Of a stretch of 64,000 nt of DNA, positions 47,847 through 61,166 are shown in pieces. The stretch comes from Oxytricha trifallax (taxonomy: Eukaryota; Ciliophora; Spirotrichea; Sporadotrichida; Oxytrichidae), in contig ARYC01000756.1 of NCBI GenBank assembly GCA_000711775.1, positions 62,001 to 126,000 of the forward strand, read 5' to 3'. Both the position numbers and the translations under genes were made by a program. Positions within the stretch are counted from its first letter, which is position 1. Each line of letters opens with the position of its first letter. The notes under the pieces were generated by a model. The model made no database searches and was not told where the DNA came from. It saw only the letters and a list, made by a program, of their open reading frames with translations.

Positions 47847-50800
47847 ATAGACTTATAGTCACAGTTCCTTTAAGTTTCAACCTTATTTTATAATAAACTT
47901 AATTATTAATATAATCTGTTTTTTGTGAATTTTTATTTATAAAGATGAGATTGTTTATGAAAAAGTTTTATATACTATTTTATAAGTACTTAAATCATTG
48001 TCTAAATTGAGCATTGCTTCTATGAATAACCATCAATTATAATTATTTATCAGCTCTCTAATGTAGAGCCTGCCAATTATCTTCTTTTAGATCAATGCAG
48101 GCTAGATTGACTTATTAGAGTTCTACAGTTATACACCTAATCAAAGCTCACTTGCAGTTTGCCATCTTTCAGAAGTTTTTCAAAATACTTTATTAATAAT
48201 TAATTGATAGATTTCCATTTCACCATACTTCATATCTAGTGATATACTTGTAGAAGTTCTTATAGCTGTATTATTCTTCTCTCTCAATAATTCCTCTGGT
48301 TTCTGTGCCTCCTCGTTGACGTATTGACATACTGAGGATACTGACAAATAAAAAGAGCTTTCTATGTTATCTTTAAATATCTTGTTCTAACAAAATCATC
48401 AGGGACATATATGATAAATTTTATAATTCAAAATGTTATTTTATTTTGTTTATTAATTTATGATAACTTTATAAACTTACCAAATTGATATAATAATTTA
48501 CAGTATATAGCTCATGAATCAAATTTAATATTCAGATTTATAAATAATAAAGTTAATATAATTAAAAGTACTATTAATTTTATATACATCAAGAATAAAT
48601 AGTTCTATTATTATTTTAAATAAAATAAGTTTAGGTAAAAAACAACTTTAAATATCTTTGTTAAAGAATAATTAGCAAGCTGCATATAGATTTAAAAGAT
48701 AGTCAAATGTATAAATGGGTTAATTTTGAGTATATTAGATAAAAATATATTGCATATTGCTCATTATGATAAAATTAAATGAGTTTGAAAATTGCTGCTT
48801 GATTTCACTTTCTAAAATGATTATAAAAGTGAAGTGGAATCTGGATTTTAGTCATGACGCCTGCAATAATGATGACAATAATGTAATATTATCGCCTTGG
48901 AAATAGCTATCAGTCTCTTTTACAATCATGGATTATTTATAATCATCTTTAAAGAACAAATAAACTATGATAGAATTTCAAATAAATTAAAAACAATTTA
49001 CAACCTTCAAACCATCAAACAAACATTAACTTATACATATTTAATTTTATTACGAATCATGTATCTCAAAATGTGTTATTTTAGCATATTATCCAATTAT
49101 CAAATAAGGTTTATTTTGTATTAACGAGTCCATTATCAATAAGCTGGTTGTGTTTCACTAGTTCCTGAAACTGTATCATTTATATCTAGTTTAAACCAAT
49201 TATTTGTATAAATATCAGTTTTTTAACAATATAAGTTTGGTTGCTTTTTTATAATGTAGTTGTTAATATTATATCATTTGATAGTGTGTTAAATGCTGCA
49301 ACAGTAACTGTCCTGTATATTTAAATCATATCTTTCTATTCTTGTTACCAGCATAATCTGATCTTTGACGTGCTTTAACATAGCATCCTGTAGTTACTGC
49401 TGTTAAGATAGTATATCTCAAACTAATCATAATTTTTAAACTCGGACAGTAGCAATGCTTTCATACTTTAATGTGTATTGTAGTGGCATTTCATCTAGAG
49501 TACTCATGTTTATCCTCATATTCAGAACAATTAATTTTTAGTAATACTGTTATTATGAGAGCAAATGATCCAATTCAAATTCTATACATTGATTTAAACA
49601 TTAATCATGTCTTTAATGAATTAAAAGGGCAATAATTACCTTGCTTTTTTTAATTTATGTTTCATAATTTCTTGATAAATACTCATTCAATAAATTAGCC
49701 AATCAAAGGTTTTATTAAGTTAAGTTTTTTGGCAATTTATTGTGATTTTCCTTAGCTATAATTAATATATTGTTAGGTAGTACTAAATGTGAAATATGAA
49801 GTTTCATTTAACAACCTTATGTTTAATCCACTATAAAAGGATAAATTAATATATATTTATTTAAAATTTAATTTCTCTTAAATTATACTATTTTCCATAT
49901 TAAAATTCTAAATGATGAGTTGAAATACTGTTCTTATGTCAATCTACTATAATAATATGTTATTGTTTATAAAATTATTTGATAATTATATTCATGCAAT
50001 TTACAGATTTTTAAGTGTATATGCTACCACTATGACAGATGCTTGACAACACGTCTTTCTTTTTGTAGTATGAGTACGATTCATTGCTAATATTTGCAGA
50101 TTGTTTTCGAAATCCTCGCTTTTCATAGAGGAATAGTCATTGCATCATTATTATAAATGTATTTCTCAACACGATAAATCTTAACACACAATATAACTGG
50201 AATAAACATAACTATTATGATTGAAATTCTTTGTCCATGACAGTTGATGCACTTTTATCTTTAGTGATGTTACATTCAAGCAAAATTATAATCAGTTATA
50301 TTTTGATAATGCGAACTCTGACTGCTCTTAGAGGGGTATTATTATAAATGGTCTAAATTAAGTTCTTCTCAAATATTTTTATAAATATAGTTCAATAAAT
50401 TGCCTGAAAATTCCATTAGGACTTCTTGCTCATTCTTTGAATCCAGAGCCTGTTAAAGAAAGAGATTTGGGAACTAGATTTCTTCAAGTACTTAACAATA
50501 ATAATATAATATTACTCGTCATTGTATTTTATGAATGCCAATCTAAATTTAATATTTAATCTTATTGTTTTATAATTAATCTCCATTAACACCACATTTA
50601 GAAATATTAGCAATAAAAGTATTATATATATTTCCAATATATTTAGTACTAATTTATTCCTGTAATTTAAATAGTTTTGAGCAATCATGCAAAAGATCAT
50701 TGTTTTATATTTCTTTTCGATTGCGGTAATGCAGTAGTATTATATTTTTAAGCATATTGCTCAATATAGAATAAACATCATTATTTTATTTATTTAACTA

Positions 50801-52894
50801 CACTTTTTCTTTATACCACTAATATAATACATTACATAAATATACCTGGTGCGTAATTATAAAACTTAATCTTATAATGAAGCTGAGGAATAACCCATAA
50901 GCCTACTGATGGCTTCGAAGGATTCACAGCAGATGTAGATAAACGGGGAGATTGGATCAAGACTAAAGTTAAGGAGTACAACTCTATCAATTGCTATATA
51001 TCATGATACTATTACTTGTGGCAGAAGAGAGAATAATATATTTTTATTTTTAAATTGCTTTAAAATAGTTCTACTTTGAATTATTGAAGGTAAGTATAAA
51101 ATTGAATGATTATTACATTGAAATTGCTGAACAAAATTCTTCAAGATCTCAGGTGGAGAAGAAAATGCTCTAAGTTTATATCAATTTAACTTTATAAATG
51201 TGCAAGTACTTCTTTTAGCTTTATTAGTCTTGCAATATTAACTCTTAAATATATATTATATATAGAATTTAAAACAAGCTACTTCATCAAGATATAGAAT
51301 TACAAAATATAATATTAACTTCCTATACATATCCCTAAAATTAAATCAATTTATATCGTAAAATTCACATCGACCCTATATACCAGATTCATGAATCTTG
51401 AAAAGATATCAAAATTATGAAAAGCTTAATTTATTAAATTTATAAATATTTGTAGTAACAATCAATTTAAAATATATACATAACCCATTAAATAAATGCT
51501 CGAGTCTTACCTATTTATGTGTAAGTAGCTATTTATTTAAATCCACCTAATTATACTCTATTAAAACCTTTACCAATGGATATTAATCCCCATCAATTGG
51601 ACATTTGATGCTGTTCTTAAAAGAGTAGCTATGCTAAGTTAAGCTTAATTTACATAAAGATGGGAATAACATGATTTCTTTGAAAAAGAAATCAATCTTG
51701 ATATAGAGAAGTTAGTAGAATCTACAAACTAAAAAGTGATAAATACGGGTAATATTTAAATGACAGAAATTATAAACAATTAGTATGATCAAAGAGCAGC
51801 TTATTTTATTAAGTAAGCAATTATTAATAAAGTGAAATTGCATATACATATATAAAGACTTATTTACAATATATCCCTTAAAATTATCTGCAGTTTGTGG
51901 ACTTGTTCAATAGCTCTTATAAAGTCAAGATAACTCCAAATAACATTTTCTAATTAATATTCTTACATTTTTTATTCTTCCAGCACTACAAGTCTATCTT
52001 TTAATTATTAAATAGTACTAATGATTTAACATATTACAATCTCCTTCATAATATGAATTACTTATAGCATTCGTGATATTGAATATGTTATAAATGTTTT
52101 GTGTATATTTATTATTGACTTGATTTTTAATTTCATTTGCTGTTGATTATATACTTTAATGAAAAGTAGACTTATTTAATTAAATGATAGTTAATTTAGC
52201 TTTTACATTTGTTTGCTATTCATTTAGTTGACATATTAATAATTTTAATTTGAGATATCTTAATTTAAATTAATGTGTTTAATGTAATTTAGATGTATGT
52301 ATGTGATTTTAAGATCTTCAACAAAATGAACTTTCTATTCGCAGATCTTTAATTATATATAAAATATAGGTAATAGTCCGTATTAATCTTAATGATATCG
52401 TGATGTTAATACTTTACAATAAAAAAGACTTAAATCTTAGGATTTATAGTTACTTATTCTTGAATTAATTGCCTACAGTACTATTCAATAGTATCTGGTA
52501 AATCCTCTGAATCAGATTAAGGCCTTCCTTTTATATTGTTATAAAGGAATGCTAAATTATCAAACATTGCTGTATTAATTGTAAGTGGCATAATTACCTC
52601 ATTTGGTCTTGGTGATTTAACAACTATTTGTTAATTTTCATTCTACCCTTTGTCTTTTTCATTGTCTACAATCTCAAACTCATTACACTATTTATTCTCT
52701 TTCGCTAAAATTCCATACTTGTATGTAGTTGCTTATACATGGTACATTCAATTCTAAAAGTTAGTTTTAAATTAATACGATTAGAAATGGTATATATATA
52801 AAATGTTGGTATTTTCATGAGTCCCTTAGCCATATGAAGTATCATCAATAATGATGCTAATGATAACATAATATTTGGAAAGCAGGCATAGACT
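47847..52894. other. A+T-rich region with scattered protein-like pieces
   Basis: Short protein-like segments: 48180-48385 minus (CQYVNEEAQKPEELLREK), 49265-49507 minus (MSTLDEMPLQYTLKYES; DAMLKHVKDQIMLVTRIERY in another frame), 49992-50126 minus (MKSEDFENNLQILAMNRTHT to TGA) and about 50900-51005 plus (DGFEGFTADVDKRGDWIKTK). None is recognised. They could be macronuclear-destined segments separated by eliminated DNA. Confidence 0.35.
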
Positions 52895-53697
52895 ATGACA
52901 TCTAGCCTGAAATAAGATTTAACAAAACAGAATAAGCTGGCATTTAAAAGCAGTCTTGAAAAGACGTTGAAAGAAGTCGTATTAACTACTTAGATAATTT
53001 GTCAAAAATATTCATATTTATTGTTATTCGAAGGCATAAATGTTAGGTCCAATTTAAATTTTAACCAATAAATGTTAAAATAATGGGAAATAAGTGGTCA
53101 GATCTTAAGAGTTCTTGTTCTTAGAATAAGTATTAACGAAACTAACTTGAGGGATTTGCCTTATAATTTCCATAAATTATAATACAAGAAATGGGAAATA
53201 TATATAGATTGAAATCCGTCAAGTGATCATCAAAGCTAATTAAAGGCTGAAATATAATGGGTAGAGCAATCCAGAAACTTCAAGTTATCTTGAAGTTGGC
53301 CAAAGATAAACAAATAACTAATTTAATGACTAGTCAAAACATAAAATATAAAAAGATAATCATTCATTGAAGGCAATTAATCGATATTTTCAAGAAAGTG
53401 CAAGATAATAAGTTATAAGTATAATAACAATGAACAAAGTCTATCTATCAAATTAAAGGCAGAAAATATGATAAATCAAATAAATATTAAAATGATCTAA
53501 CAAAAGATTAAATACTAAAACTTAAGTTATAAACACTTGAAATGTAGCTTTTTGATTGGACAGACGCTATTAAGAAACAATAAACACTAAAACTAGATAT
53601 TTTGACCTCTATTTGTAACGAATAAGTTACTCTTGTGATGATAATCAAAGATTAAGAAGAAATGAAAGAAAGTATCGTTGAACATGAAGTTACAAAT
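52895..53697 (+). other. Candidate coding region, unknown function
   Basis: A clean frame of 106 codons from ATG at 52895 (MTSSLKQDLTKQNKLAFKSS) to TGA at 53210. A second clean run at 53434-53697 (YDKSNKYQNDLTKDQ, then LFDWTDAIKKQQTLKLDILT) looks like coiled coil. The gap between them has TGA codons and frame changes. Similar weaker material continues to about 54.7 kb. Not recognised. Confidence 0.4.
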
Positions 53698-54971
53698 TGA
53701 TACGGTATTTTAGGCTCAATGAGTTTAAGAAATTCAAAAAGTTCATGAGTAAAAATATTATTAATGCCTTAGATAATTCTAAATTAAGTAGCTGAATAGT
53801 GGTTATCACTAGATCATTAATATATTGGCAATGCTGGTGAAATAGAAAGAAGATAATGTGTTAAAATGTGAATATTATTTAATTTATACATCAAACTATT
53901 ATAATTAACTTTAAGGAGTTTAATAATCAAACAAAATTAATAATTATATAAGCCAATTGGACCTTATCAAAGAATGGATGATACGCCAGTCAGAATCAAT
54001 TGAACTACAAGGAGTTTAAAACCAAAATTGAAAGTGAAAAAATTCAGTGACCTCCCATATTTCTAGGAACTCCATTATTGGCATAAATAATAAAGAAAAC
54101 TAAGTCACTTATGCATAATTAGGTGATAAAAATAGAATAATATATCACAATTGCTAAGTGAACTACCAAAGCGCTAAAGAAATAAGCAGAGATAAAAATA
54201 AATATAATTTAGTGATCTTAAACATGATAAGATTCATGTACTTCTCATGAACTGCATATACCTGCAAAGCAGTAGATATTTGTCGTAGAGCGCTAATTAA
54301 TAAAATCAAACAGTTTAAATGGAATGATTGCTAAAATATCAACAAATGTAGGTTATTTATTGAAGATATAACTGGTATTCTTACAGCAAAGGCAATTTAA
54401 CACAATGGAAGTAACAATTAAATAAAAAATTAAACTATAAAGTATATTTAAATATGATTCATCAGTAATGCTGAGCTTAGAAAAAAATAAAGGAAATATA
54501 TAAGATCCTCAAGTGAGTGACATATAGTGTTTAATAATTTAATATTGTGGGATATTTATTACATACACCATTTATGAATGTTCTGTTAAGAATCTGAAAT
54601 TCTTGCCTATCTGTAATATAGTCCTAAATGACCCAAATGAAATACTTATCAACTTAATTAAAGTAAAAATGGCGCAGTGAATATCAATCTTATTGCAATC
54701 TGATCAAGGGATATTGATATTTAAAAGTAATCAAAGTGAATTATCTCTATTTCTTTTTGACTAGATTCAATGAGTTTGCTTGCTTGCTTGCAGTCGTTTC
54801 TGGTTTAAAGATAATCTGATTATTAGATGCCGCACTAAGCTCTGCTTTTAGCTTATAGTGATTGTTATATTTGAGGTAAGCTTACATCACTTCATATGTT
54901 TTTAATATTTTTCATAAAAGATAACCCTAAATATAAATATAATAATGGCAATAAATGGTATACTAATAAAT
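53698..54971. other. Weakly coding-like A+T-rich DNA
   Basis: No frame can be followed with confidence. It ends at the target-site copy of the MITE (54964-54971). Confidence 0.35.
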
Positions 54972-55413
54972 GGGGGGGAAGTTTCCTGCCCCATTCGGTA
55001 GTTTCCTGATCCCTACATTAAATTTATGTTTTTTGCAATAAATTTAATAGAAACAAATAAATTTCAATTTCAATAACCATAACCATGTACCATAAAACAT
55101 TTATTATTATATAATTTTCAAGTAACATAATTATTCTTTATCAAATTATATATTAAAAACAAGGCTAAAATAAGTGTTTTTTTTAATAACTAAAGTAATT
55201 TTCATTAAATTTTAAATTGATTATCAAGGTAGAAATGATATTTGAAGCTAAATTAAAAAATAAACTACATCATAATAGATGATAAAGATTCTTTGAAAAT
55301 TATAAAAATTACATATTTTTATGTATGGGGCAGGAAACTACCTTTTTGGGGGCAGGAAACTTCCCCCTTTGGGTGCATATAAAATTTTCGGGCAGGAAAC
55401 TTCCCCCCCCCCC
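54972..55413. mobile_element. MITE with GGGGGGAAGTTTCCTGCCCC ends, copy 2
   Basis: Same ends and interior as 2009-2432, with scattered differences. It is flanked by an exact 8-bp direct repeat TAATAAAT (54964-54971 and 55414-55421), showing insertion with an 8-bp target duplication. Non-coding. Confidence 0.92.
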
Positions 55414-56273
55414 TAATAAATTAACTAATTAAGCAATAGAATTTCAGAAAAGCAAGAGGAACCATCAAAATAGGGAACATTTATGCTACTTATAATAGAA
55501 AAACATCTATATTATTTATAGTTATGGAGTAAGTATTTATTGTAGGAATACATTCTATTTGGGAAAATGAATAGTAACTAAAGAAATTAAATATTAAAAT
55601 CAAGGCAGTTATCAAATCAAAAGTGACTCAAAATTCAAATCTAAAAAAATTTTACGGTAAATCCCACAATTTTAGCTGAACTTTACTATTGCCAATATTT
55701 ACAAATCATCCCAGTAAGTTAGATATTTTGATTTTGAGCTAACTCCCAAAATCAGTAAAAGGAGTTTTTCTCGCTTGGGAGAAGAGATAAATTCATTATA
55801 GCAATAACAACCACTGTCTCGTTTTTAATGCGCTATCCAGAAAGTATATATAATATTGTTAGGTTTTGGAGATATTTTCCAAAAACATAACTGAAGGTAA
55901 TTATTAATTAATTAATTTAAATTTTAATTCATTTTCCCAAATCGAATGTATTCCTAGAATATGATAAAATATGACAATATGTTATTTAATTCAAAAGTAA
56001 GAGTGATAAACAACAATGAATCAGTTAGAATTGTTATTATTTTTAACTATATAATAGATGCAGTTCGTAAGTAGATTCAAAATTGGCAACCTGCTTCTGA
56101 TAATGATTAATGAAAATCTTCATTAAAGCGTTTTTTTTAATAGCATAATAAAACACCAAACCAGATTAAGATCTAGAGTTAATATAACATGAATTCCAAT
56201 GAAAAACTGAAATATATTCACTCTTTTCAATTTAATATAAAAATATATTTATAATAATTAAATAAATGGAGTC
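55414..56273. other. A+T-rich spacer
   Basis: Nothing supported. Confidence 0.5.
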
Positions 56274-56823
56274 TCATATACCACCGATTGGGCATAGTAA
56301 AGGGACAAATGCCCTGGAGTGATCATCTTCTTCTTTTGAGATGTTTTCATTCTTTTCTCTTTCTGCCTCTTTGGGTTCCTCAAACTAAGTTGCTCTTTCA
56401 CCTGTTTGGTCAAGCCTTACTGCTGTTTAAAGTAGTAATAATAATATCATAATTTTTGATTGATTTATATAATTTCCTCCTATATTTTATTGGGAATTAT
56501 GTACTTTTGGAGGATTTGTTTGGAAAGTCTATCTTTGGATCATTAGTTGATTTATGTTGGACCTAATAATTGAAATGTCTATGTCTTAATTTAAATTAAA
56601 CAATTAGTTTATTGCTTTTGAAGATGATAGTTTTATTGAGGCTGGTTTCGAAAGACAATGTATTGTAAGCGTCAAAGTTCTTTTCTCCTAATATGTCAAA
56701 TAGTTTTATGAACATATTGAATTCTTCTTTGTGGCCTTGAACGTCACTTTACTTGATTTATTTTCTCTGGCTTGGCACTACTAATGCCGTATTTAGGTCA
56801 AAGATTGCAAAATATTTGCATTA
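56274..56823 (-). other. Candidate coding segment, unknown function
   Basis: A clean run of about 137 codons at 56410-56823 (HKEEFNMFIKLFDILGEKNF and onward), followed after a frame change by an acidic end (EEPKEAEREKNENISKEED) to TGA at 56274. It reads like protein but matches nothing that I know. It may belong with the segment at 57596-58290 on the same strand, with the A+T-rich gap between them being an intron or eliminated segment. Confidence 0.42.
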
Positions 56824-57595
56824 TCAGAGGAATTAAAGCTTGAATTTAAAGTTATACAAAAAATACTACTTATAAGTAGACTTATCCTATTAAATGTAAG
56901 TCATCTTGATGGGAAGTATCATGTCACTATTTAGTTGTCTTATTAAAGTATAGTATAATTTTGTTTATACTTTTTAGTTGAGTACTAACGTTAAATATCA
57001 TTAGATAAAATCTAAAATATCTATAGTATTGATAAAATACAAAATATTAGGAAAAAATAAATCTAAAAAGAATTCTCACTGGCATTAAAATGATATAAAT
57101 AAATAAGTTTAGATTATTAAAGGAGTTTTACTTTAAAAAATTAGGAATAATTGGATTAATAATTTCCAATTAATCAACTATCTCATATATAAATTGAGAA
57201 ATATAATTTATTTTCGTATTTTCCTGAATATTTCTATTCCAGCGAACAACTAATATAACTCACGATAAATTGTATATAAATTGTTTGTTAATCTTGTGCA
57301 ATTCTTAACTCATTTAAATATCTCACTATAAAAAGATAAATGTTTTAATGTTATTTCTTAGAATTTCACCAAATAACTTATTTTAATAAATCATTATAAT
57401 TTAAGATAGGATAGTAGAAGTTAATGATAGAATAAAGTATCTATAATATTAATTAGATTTGTATAAGAAAAGTAATTTTATTGAAATTGTACTTACCAAA
57501 TCGAGTTCATTTTAGAGACTCCACTCTGATCCATTTTTTATTTAACAATTAGTAATTATTTTCTGTTTATTTTTAACTTGATTTTAATTTTAAAT
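56824..57595. other. A+T-rich spacer with a dispersed repeat motif
   Basis: Contains TATTGATAAAATACAAAATA near 57025, also found near 9657 and 10803. No gene. Confidence 0.4.
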
Positions 57596-58290
57596 TCAAA
57601 AAATGCATATACACTATTAAATAGGGGATTGCTCTTTTTAACCCTTTGCTTACATAATTTAAATTTGTATTTTTTCATGCGAAATTATGGTTAATATTTG
57701 TTATACTGTTTGAAGGAGTGCTTCCGAGTTATATTAGTTTAGAAACCAGGGCTTTGAATTGTCAGATATGGCTGCGACCAGTGTTTTCTTCATCTATACT
57801 ACAATACATATTGAAATAGTTAGGATTAATTTTTTTAGGTGACTGTGAAGTTTAGGTTTCCCAATCTTAAATGGCTTCACTAGTTTCCAGATATCATCTT
57901 TTACCATTCTTTGTAACTTAAGTTCATCGAATTGTCTTATAAAGCGAGTGTTATCGATAAATTTCTTCCTCAGACTTTATTTATATAGTAGTGGAATGAA
58001 AGTGGAGGAGATTCTATTTGATTTTGAAGATAGAGTAGAGAGATTCCACATTCTTGCTTAATATTGATTGGTCTAAAACAAGTAAACCTTCCTTGGAATT
58101 TGTTAATGCTTAACTAGAGGTTTATGAACAATTTAATATACAACAGACTATTTTTGAATGGTAAGGTTTCTAGTCTCCTTTTAGTTTTCCAAAAAGAAAT
58201 GAGAGTTAAGGGAACGGAATATGAATTAATTTCCAGCATTTGTTTTATATTAATGACAGTCTTTCGAAAATGATCAATCCACAGCTGCAA
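57596..58290 (-). other. Candidate coding segment, unknown function
   Basis: A clean run at 57973-58290 (IKQMLEINSYSVPLTLISFW and onward) continues after one frame change to RFIRQFDELKLQRMVKDD. The 5' edge has a TTGCAG that could be a splice acceptor. Unrecognised. Confidence 0.42.
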
Positions 58291-59197
58291 TCATAAAAAA
58301 GGATGTGGTATACTATTACATAAAGCTGCTTTTTATTATCATTTTCTTATTAGCTAGATAAGAATCTATTTGTTTTCAGTTTAAAACGATAATTTTGAGT
58401 TCAACTTTTTAAAATATAAACAATGATACTATTGAATAAAATCATTTTTCAAATGTATAAACAATATATTTAATATTATTTAAAGAGTTCTTTAATTGCC
58501 TATTATAATCATAATAGTAAGTGATTATTTTTCATGTCCCCCCAAGTATACCTTTAAAAATGAATTTTCTATTTAAAGCATTTAATTCGAATTAAAAACG
58601 CCGTGAACAACATTTCTAGAAGTGGAAATGCTGATAATGACCTCGCTTAAAAATTTTTTCAAACACGAGAAAAATAAATTATTTTATGAAAAATAACAAA
58701 AAAATAATAAATTTATAGTTTTCAAAATCTACCATATTTATAAATCCTTACAAGTTTAGAAAGCTCTAGCTTGTAAAAATGCAGAAAAAAAATTCTAACA
58801 TAAAGAAAAAGAAAAAAAAATGCTAGCAGAGGTATGAATAACCTTGTTAATAGAAAGATTGGACAGAAATATATTTTGCTTTCTATAAATCACGTCGGAT
58901 AACGACGTGTCCACACTACCAAATAATTGTCATAATACTATATACCATATATAACAATATTTTGATGATTTGAGAAGAGTTATAAAATATTTGTAAATCC
59001 TAAAAAAAATGATGTTTTTATCCAAACCCCAATATCCTTGATCTAATAATAGATTGTAAGTTTTTAAGGTTTAGCACGAGGAATTGGAAGGCCTTCAAGA
59101 CTTTAGAATTTCAACCTTGTCGAATAGATTATGAATGACAAACGTTCTTCATAATCTTTGAAGAGATCACTTCTTTGATTTTGTTTAATTAGGCATT
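58291..59197. other. A+T-rich spacer up to TBE copy 2
   Basis: No gene seen. The last three bases before the terminus are ATT, an ANT-type target site. Confidence 0.5.
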
Positions 59198-59244
59198 CAA
59201 AACCCCAAAACCCCTTAGTGAGGTTTAAAAGTGCTTTGATTTGT
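59198..59244. repeat. TBE copy 2 left terminus (C4A4-type)
   Basis: Telomere-like 17 bp followed by 30 bp (TTAGTGAGGTTTAAAAGTGC and onward) that match the end of copy 1 at 4432-4461 in reverse complement. Confidence 0.9.
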
Positions 59245-59329
59245 TTGGTATACTTGAGGTCTTATTGGGATTAGTAGAGAAATAAGGTCAAATTGCAAAA
59301 TGAGAAATAGAAATTAGCGAAATTTAGGG

Positions 59330-60381
59330 TCTATTTATGATGAGTAATGTTTAGACTTACTTCTTAAGCTTAGGTTTGGTTCAAGTATTAATATAAACTA
59401 AGTCAAACCAGTGCTGTATTATACAACCATAGCTAGATTTCTACGCAAGAGTGCCTCAACTATTAGATGTCACTGCATGTTAGCTGTTTAGCATTTTAAT
59501 TCTGGTACTTGAAAACATCCAGTAAGAAAATAAAAGTTCACTCAGACTCATGTTCACTACCTCTTTGACTATAAGACTTTAAAGTATTGGGCTCACTTTC
59601 CTCTTGACAAACGAGCTGTCATTTTTCTTCGCAAGTTTCCTGACATGAGTATCTCTCCTTAGACTATAGCTAATATTTATATAAGAAATGGCATTAATTT
59701 CAAGACTGTCCACTGAGTGAAGAGTAATTGATTTTACAGTGTCAATTTATAGTAATAATTTAAACTTTATATATGATTAAATGCAGAGAGCTATTAATAA
59801 TAACATCAAGTTCATTCACGCTGATGAAGCAGTGTTTACATTCAACACTTTTATTAATAAGTCTTGGTATAAAAAGTACGATAATATAGAAATATATGAC
59901 TAAAAAGTAAAGGTTCCCACTTACGCGATTTTAGTTGGTATTAGTGAAGATTCAGGTCTAGAAGCTTATGTTATTCATCCTCACTCTATTAAGCGAGAGC
60001 AGTATATCGAGTTTTTGCGTAAGCTCAGAGAGAAGTATAGCAACTAAGAAATCATTTTTTGTTGTTGATAACTTATCAGTTCATAAGACTAAGGAGTCAA
60101 AGAAAGTTTATGAGGAGTTAAACATAACTCCTGTATACAACGTTCCTTATAGCCCATCATTTAATGGAACTGAATTTTACTGGAGTTAAATCAAGACTTA
60201 CTACAAGAAGCTACTGCTGTATCATCTAATGCATGATTTACCAATCGATACAATAGACTTAATACAAAGTAGTTTCAAGAGAGTAAATAAAAATAAGAAT
60301 AAAAATAAGACTATGATATGTGCAAGGAAAGGAAGAATGAATGTTTATTAATAAGTTTTAGACTTTAATGAACGAAATAGA
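59330..60381 (+). pseudogene. TBE 42-kDa-type DDE transposase, copy 2
   Basis: The 3' two thirds are well kept: first Asp in FIHADEAVFTFNTF, second Asp in FVVDNLSVHKTKESK, Glu in SFNGTEFYWSQIK, with the DLPIDTIDLIQSSFKRV tail also found in copy 1. The 5' third, including the helix-turn-helix region (KYWAHFPLDKRAV, SPQTIANIYIRNG), has several frame changes and TGA codons, more than copy 1. The start codon was not found. The frame runs on without TGA past 60381, antisense to the 22-kDa-type gene. Confidence 0.87.
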
Positions 60382-61166
60382 TCACATATTGAATTGACCC
60401 TTAAAAGGATTAGGCTTCTCTTTCTTTTCTTCTTCTTAAGGCTTGACAGGCCCTAAGTTTCTTCTCTTACTGCCATCTCCTGCATCTATGTTCATATCTT
60501 CTGGCTTTAAACATCTTTATAAAGTCTCTTGCTATCTTAATGAACTGTCTGCTGTTTTCTATCTCTATGAACCTTAGCATGCTCTTTCATAAGATATATA
60601 CCAGTTAAAGATTTCTCTACAAAGTTATATGTCAAAGCTTACTTGAAAGATAAAGATGTTTCTTAAGTTCCTCTAGCCAAGCTGAGCTTATTAGAATGCT
60701 TGCTTCTTTAGTCTTCAGGAGAGATAGAATATCGTTTCTTATGAGTTTATTCAATTGTTTCTCTGAGATACTCCTCTTCTATTGTACCAAGAAGACCAAA
60801 GAAGAAGTTCCTCTCTGGTAGTTCATTAGAGAGTTGCTTCTTAGTAGAAAGGTAAACTACCACTTTCTCATCTTTTTATAACATCCTCATAAAGATTAGT
60901 GAGAAATCTAAGGGTAGTTGAGAATTTCTTAATTTAAAATCTTTATTTCTAAAAGCTTTCTTCTCCTCACAAAGTATTGCTTTCAAGAATGAAATTTTGG
61001 TACCTTCCATCGTTGGAAAGAATAAACCAACTGTATAATTTGTTAATATTCATCAAGTTATCTTACCATGTAAAGTTAGGTATAGATAGAGATCTTCCTT
61101 ACTTCTGAATCTTGATATCATTTCTTGAGCCTCGACTCTTTTCATTTGATCATTGAGTGATTCCAT
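60382..61166 (-). pseudogene. TBE 22-kDa-type protein, copy 2
   Basis: From MESLNDQMKRVEAQEMISRF to a tail NIDAGDGSKRRNLGP then E/K-rich and TGA at 60382. It aligns along its length with the gene at 443-3325 (FLKAILCEEKKAF, ERNFFFGLLG). The total length is not a multiple of three, and several frame changes lie in the first half and middle, so this copy is broken. Confidence 0.83.
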
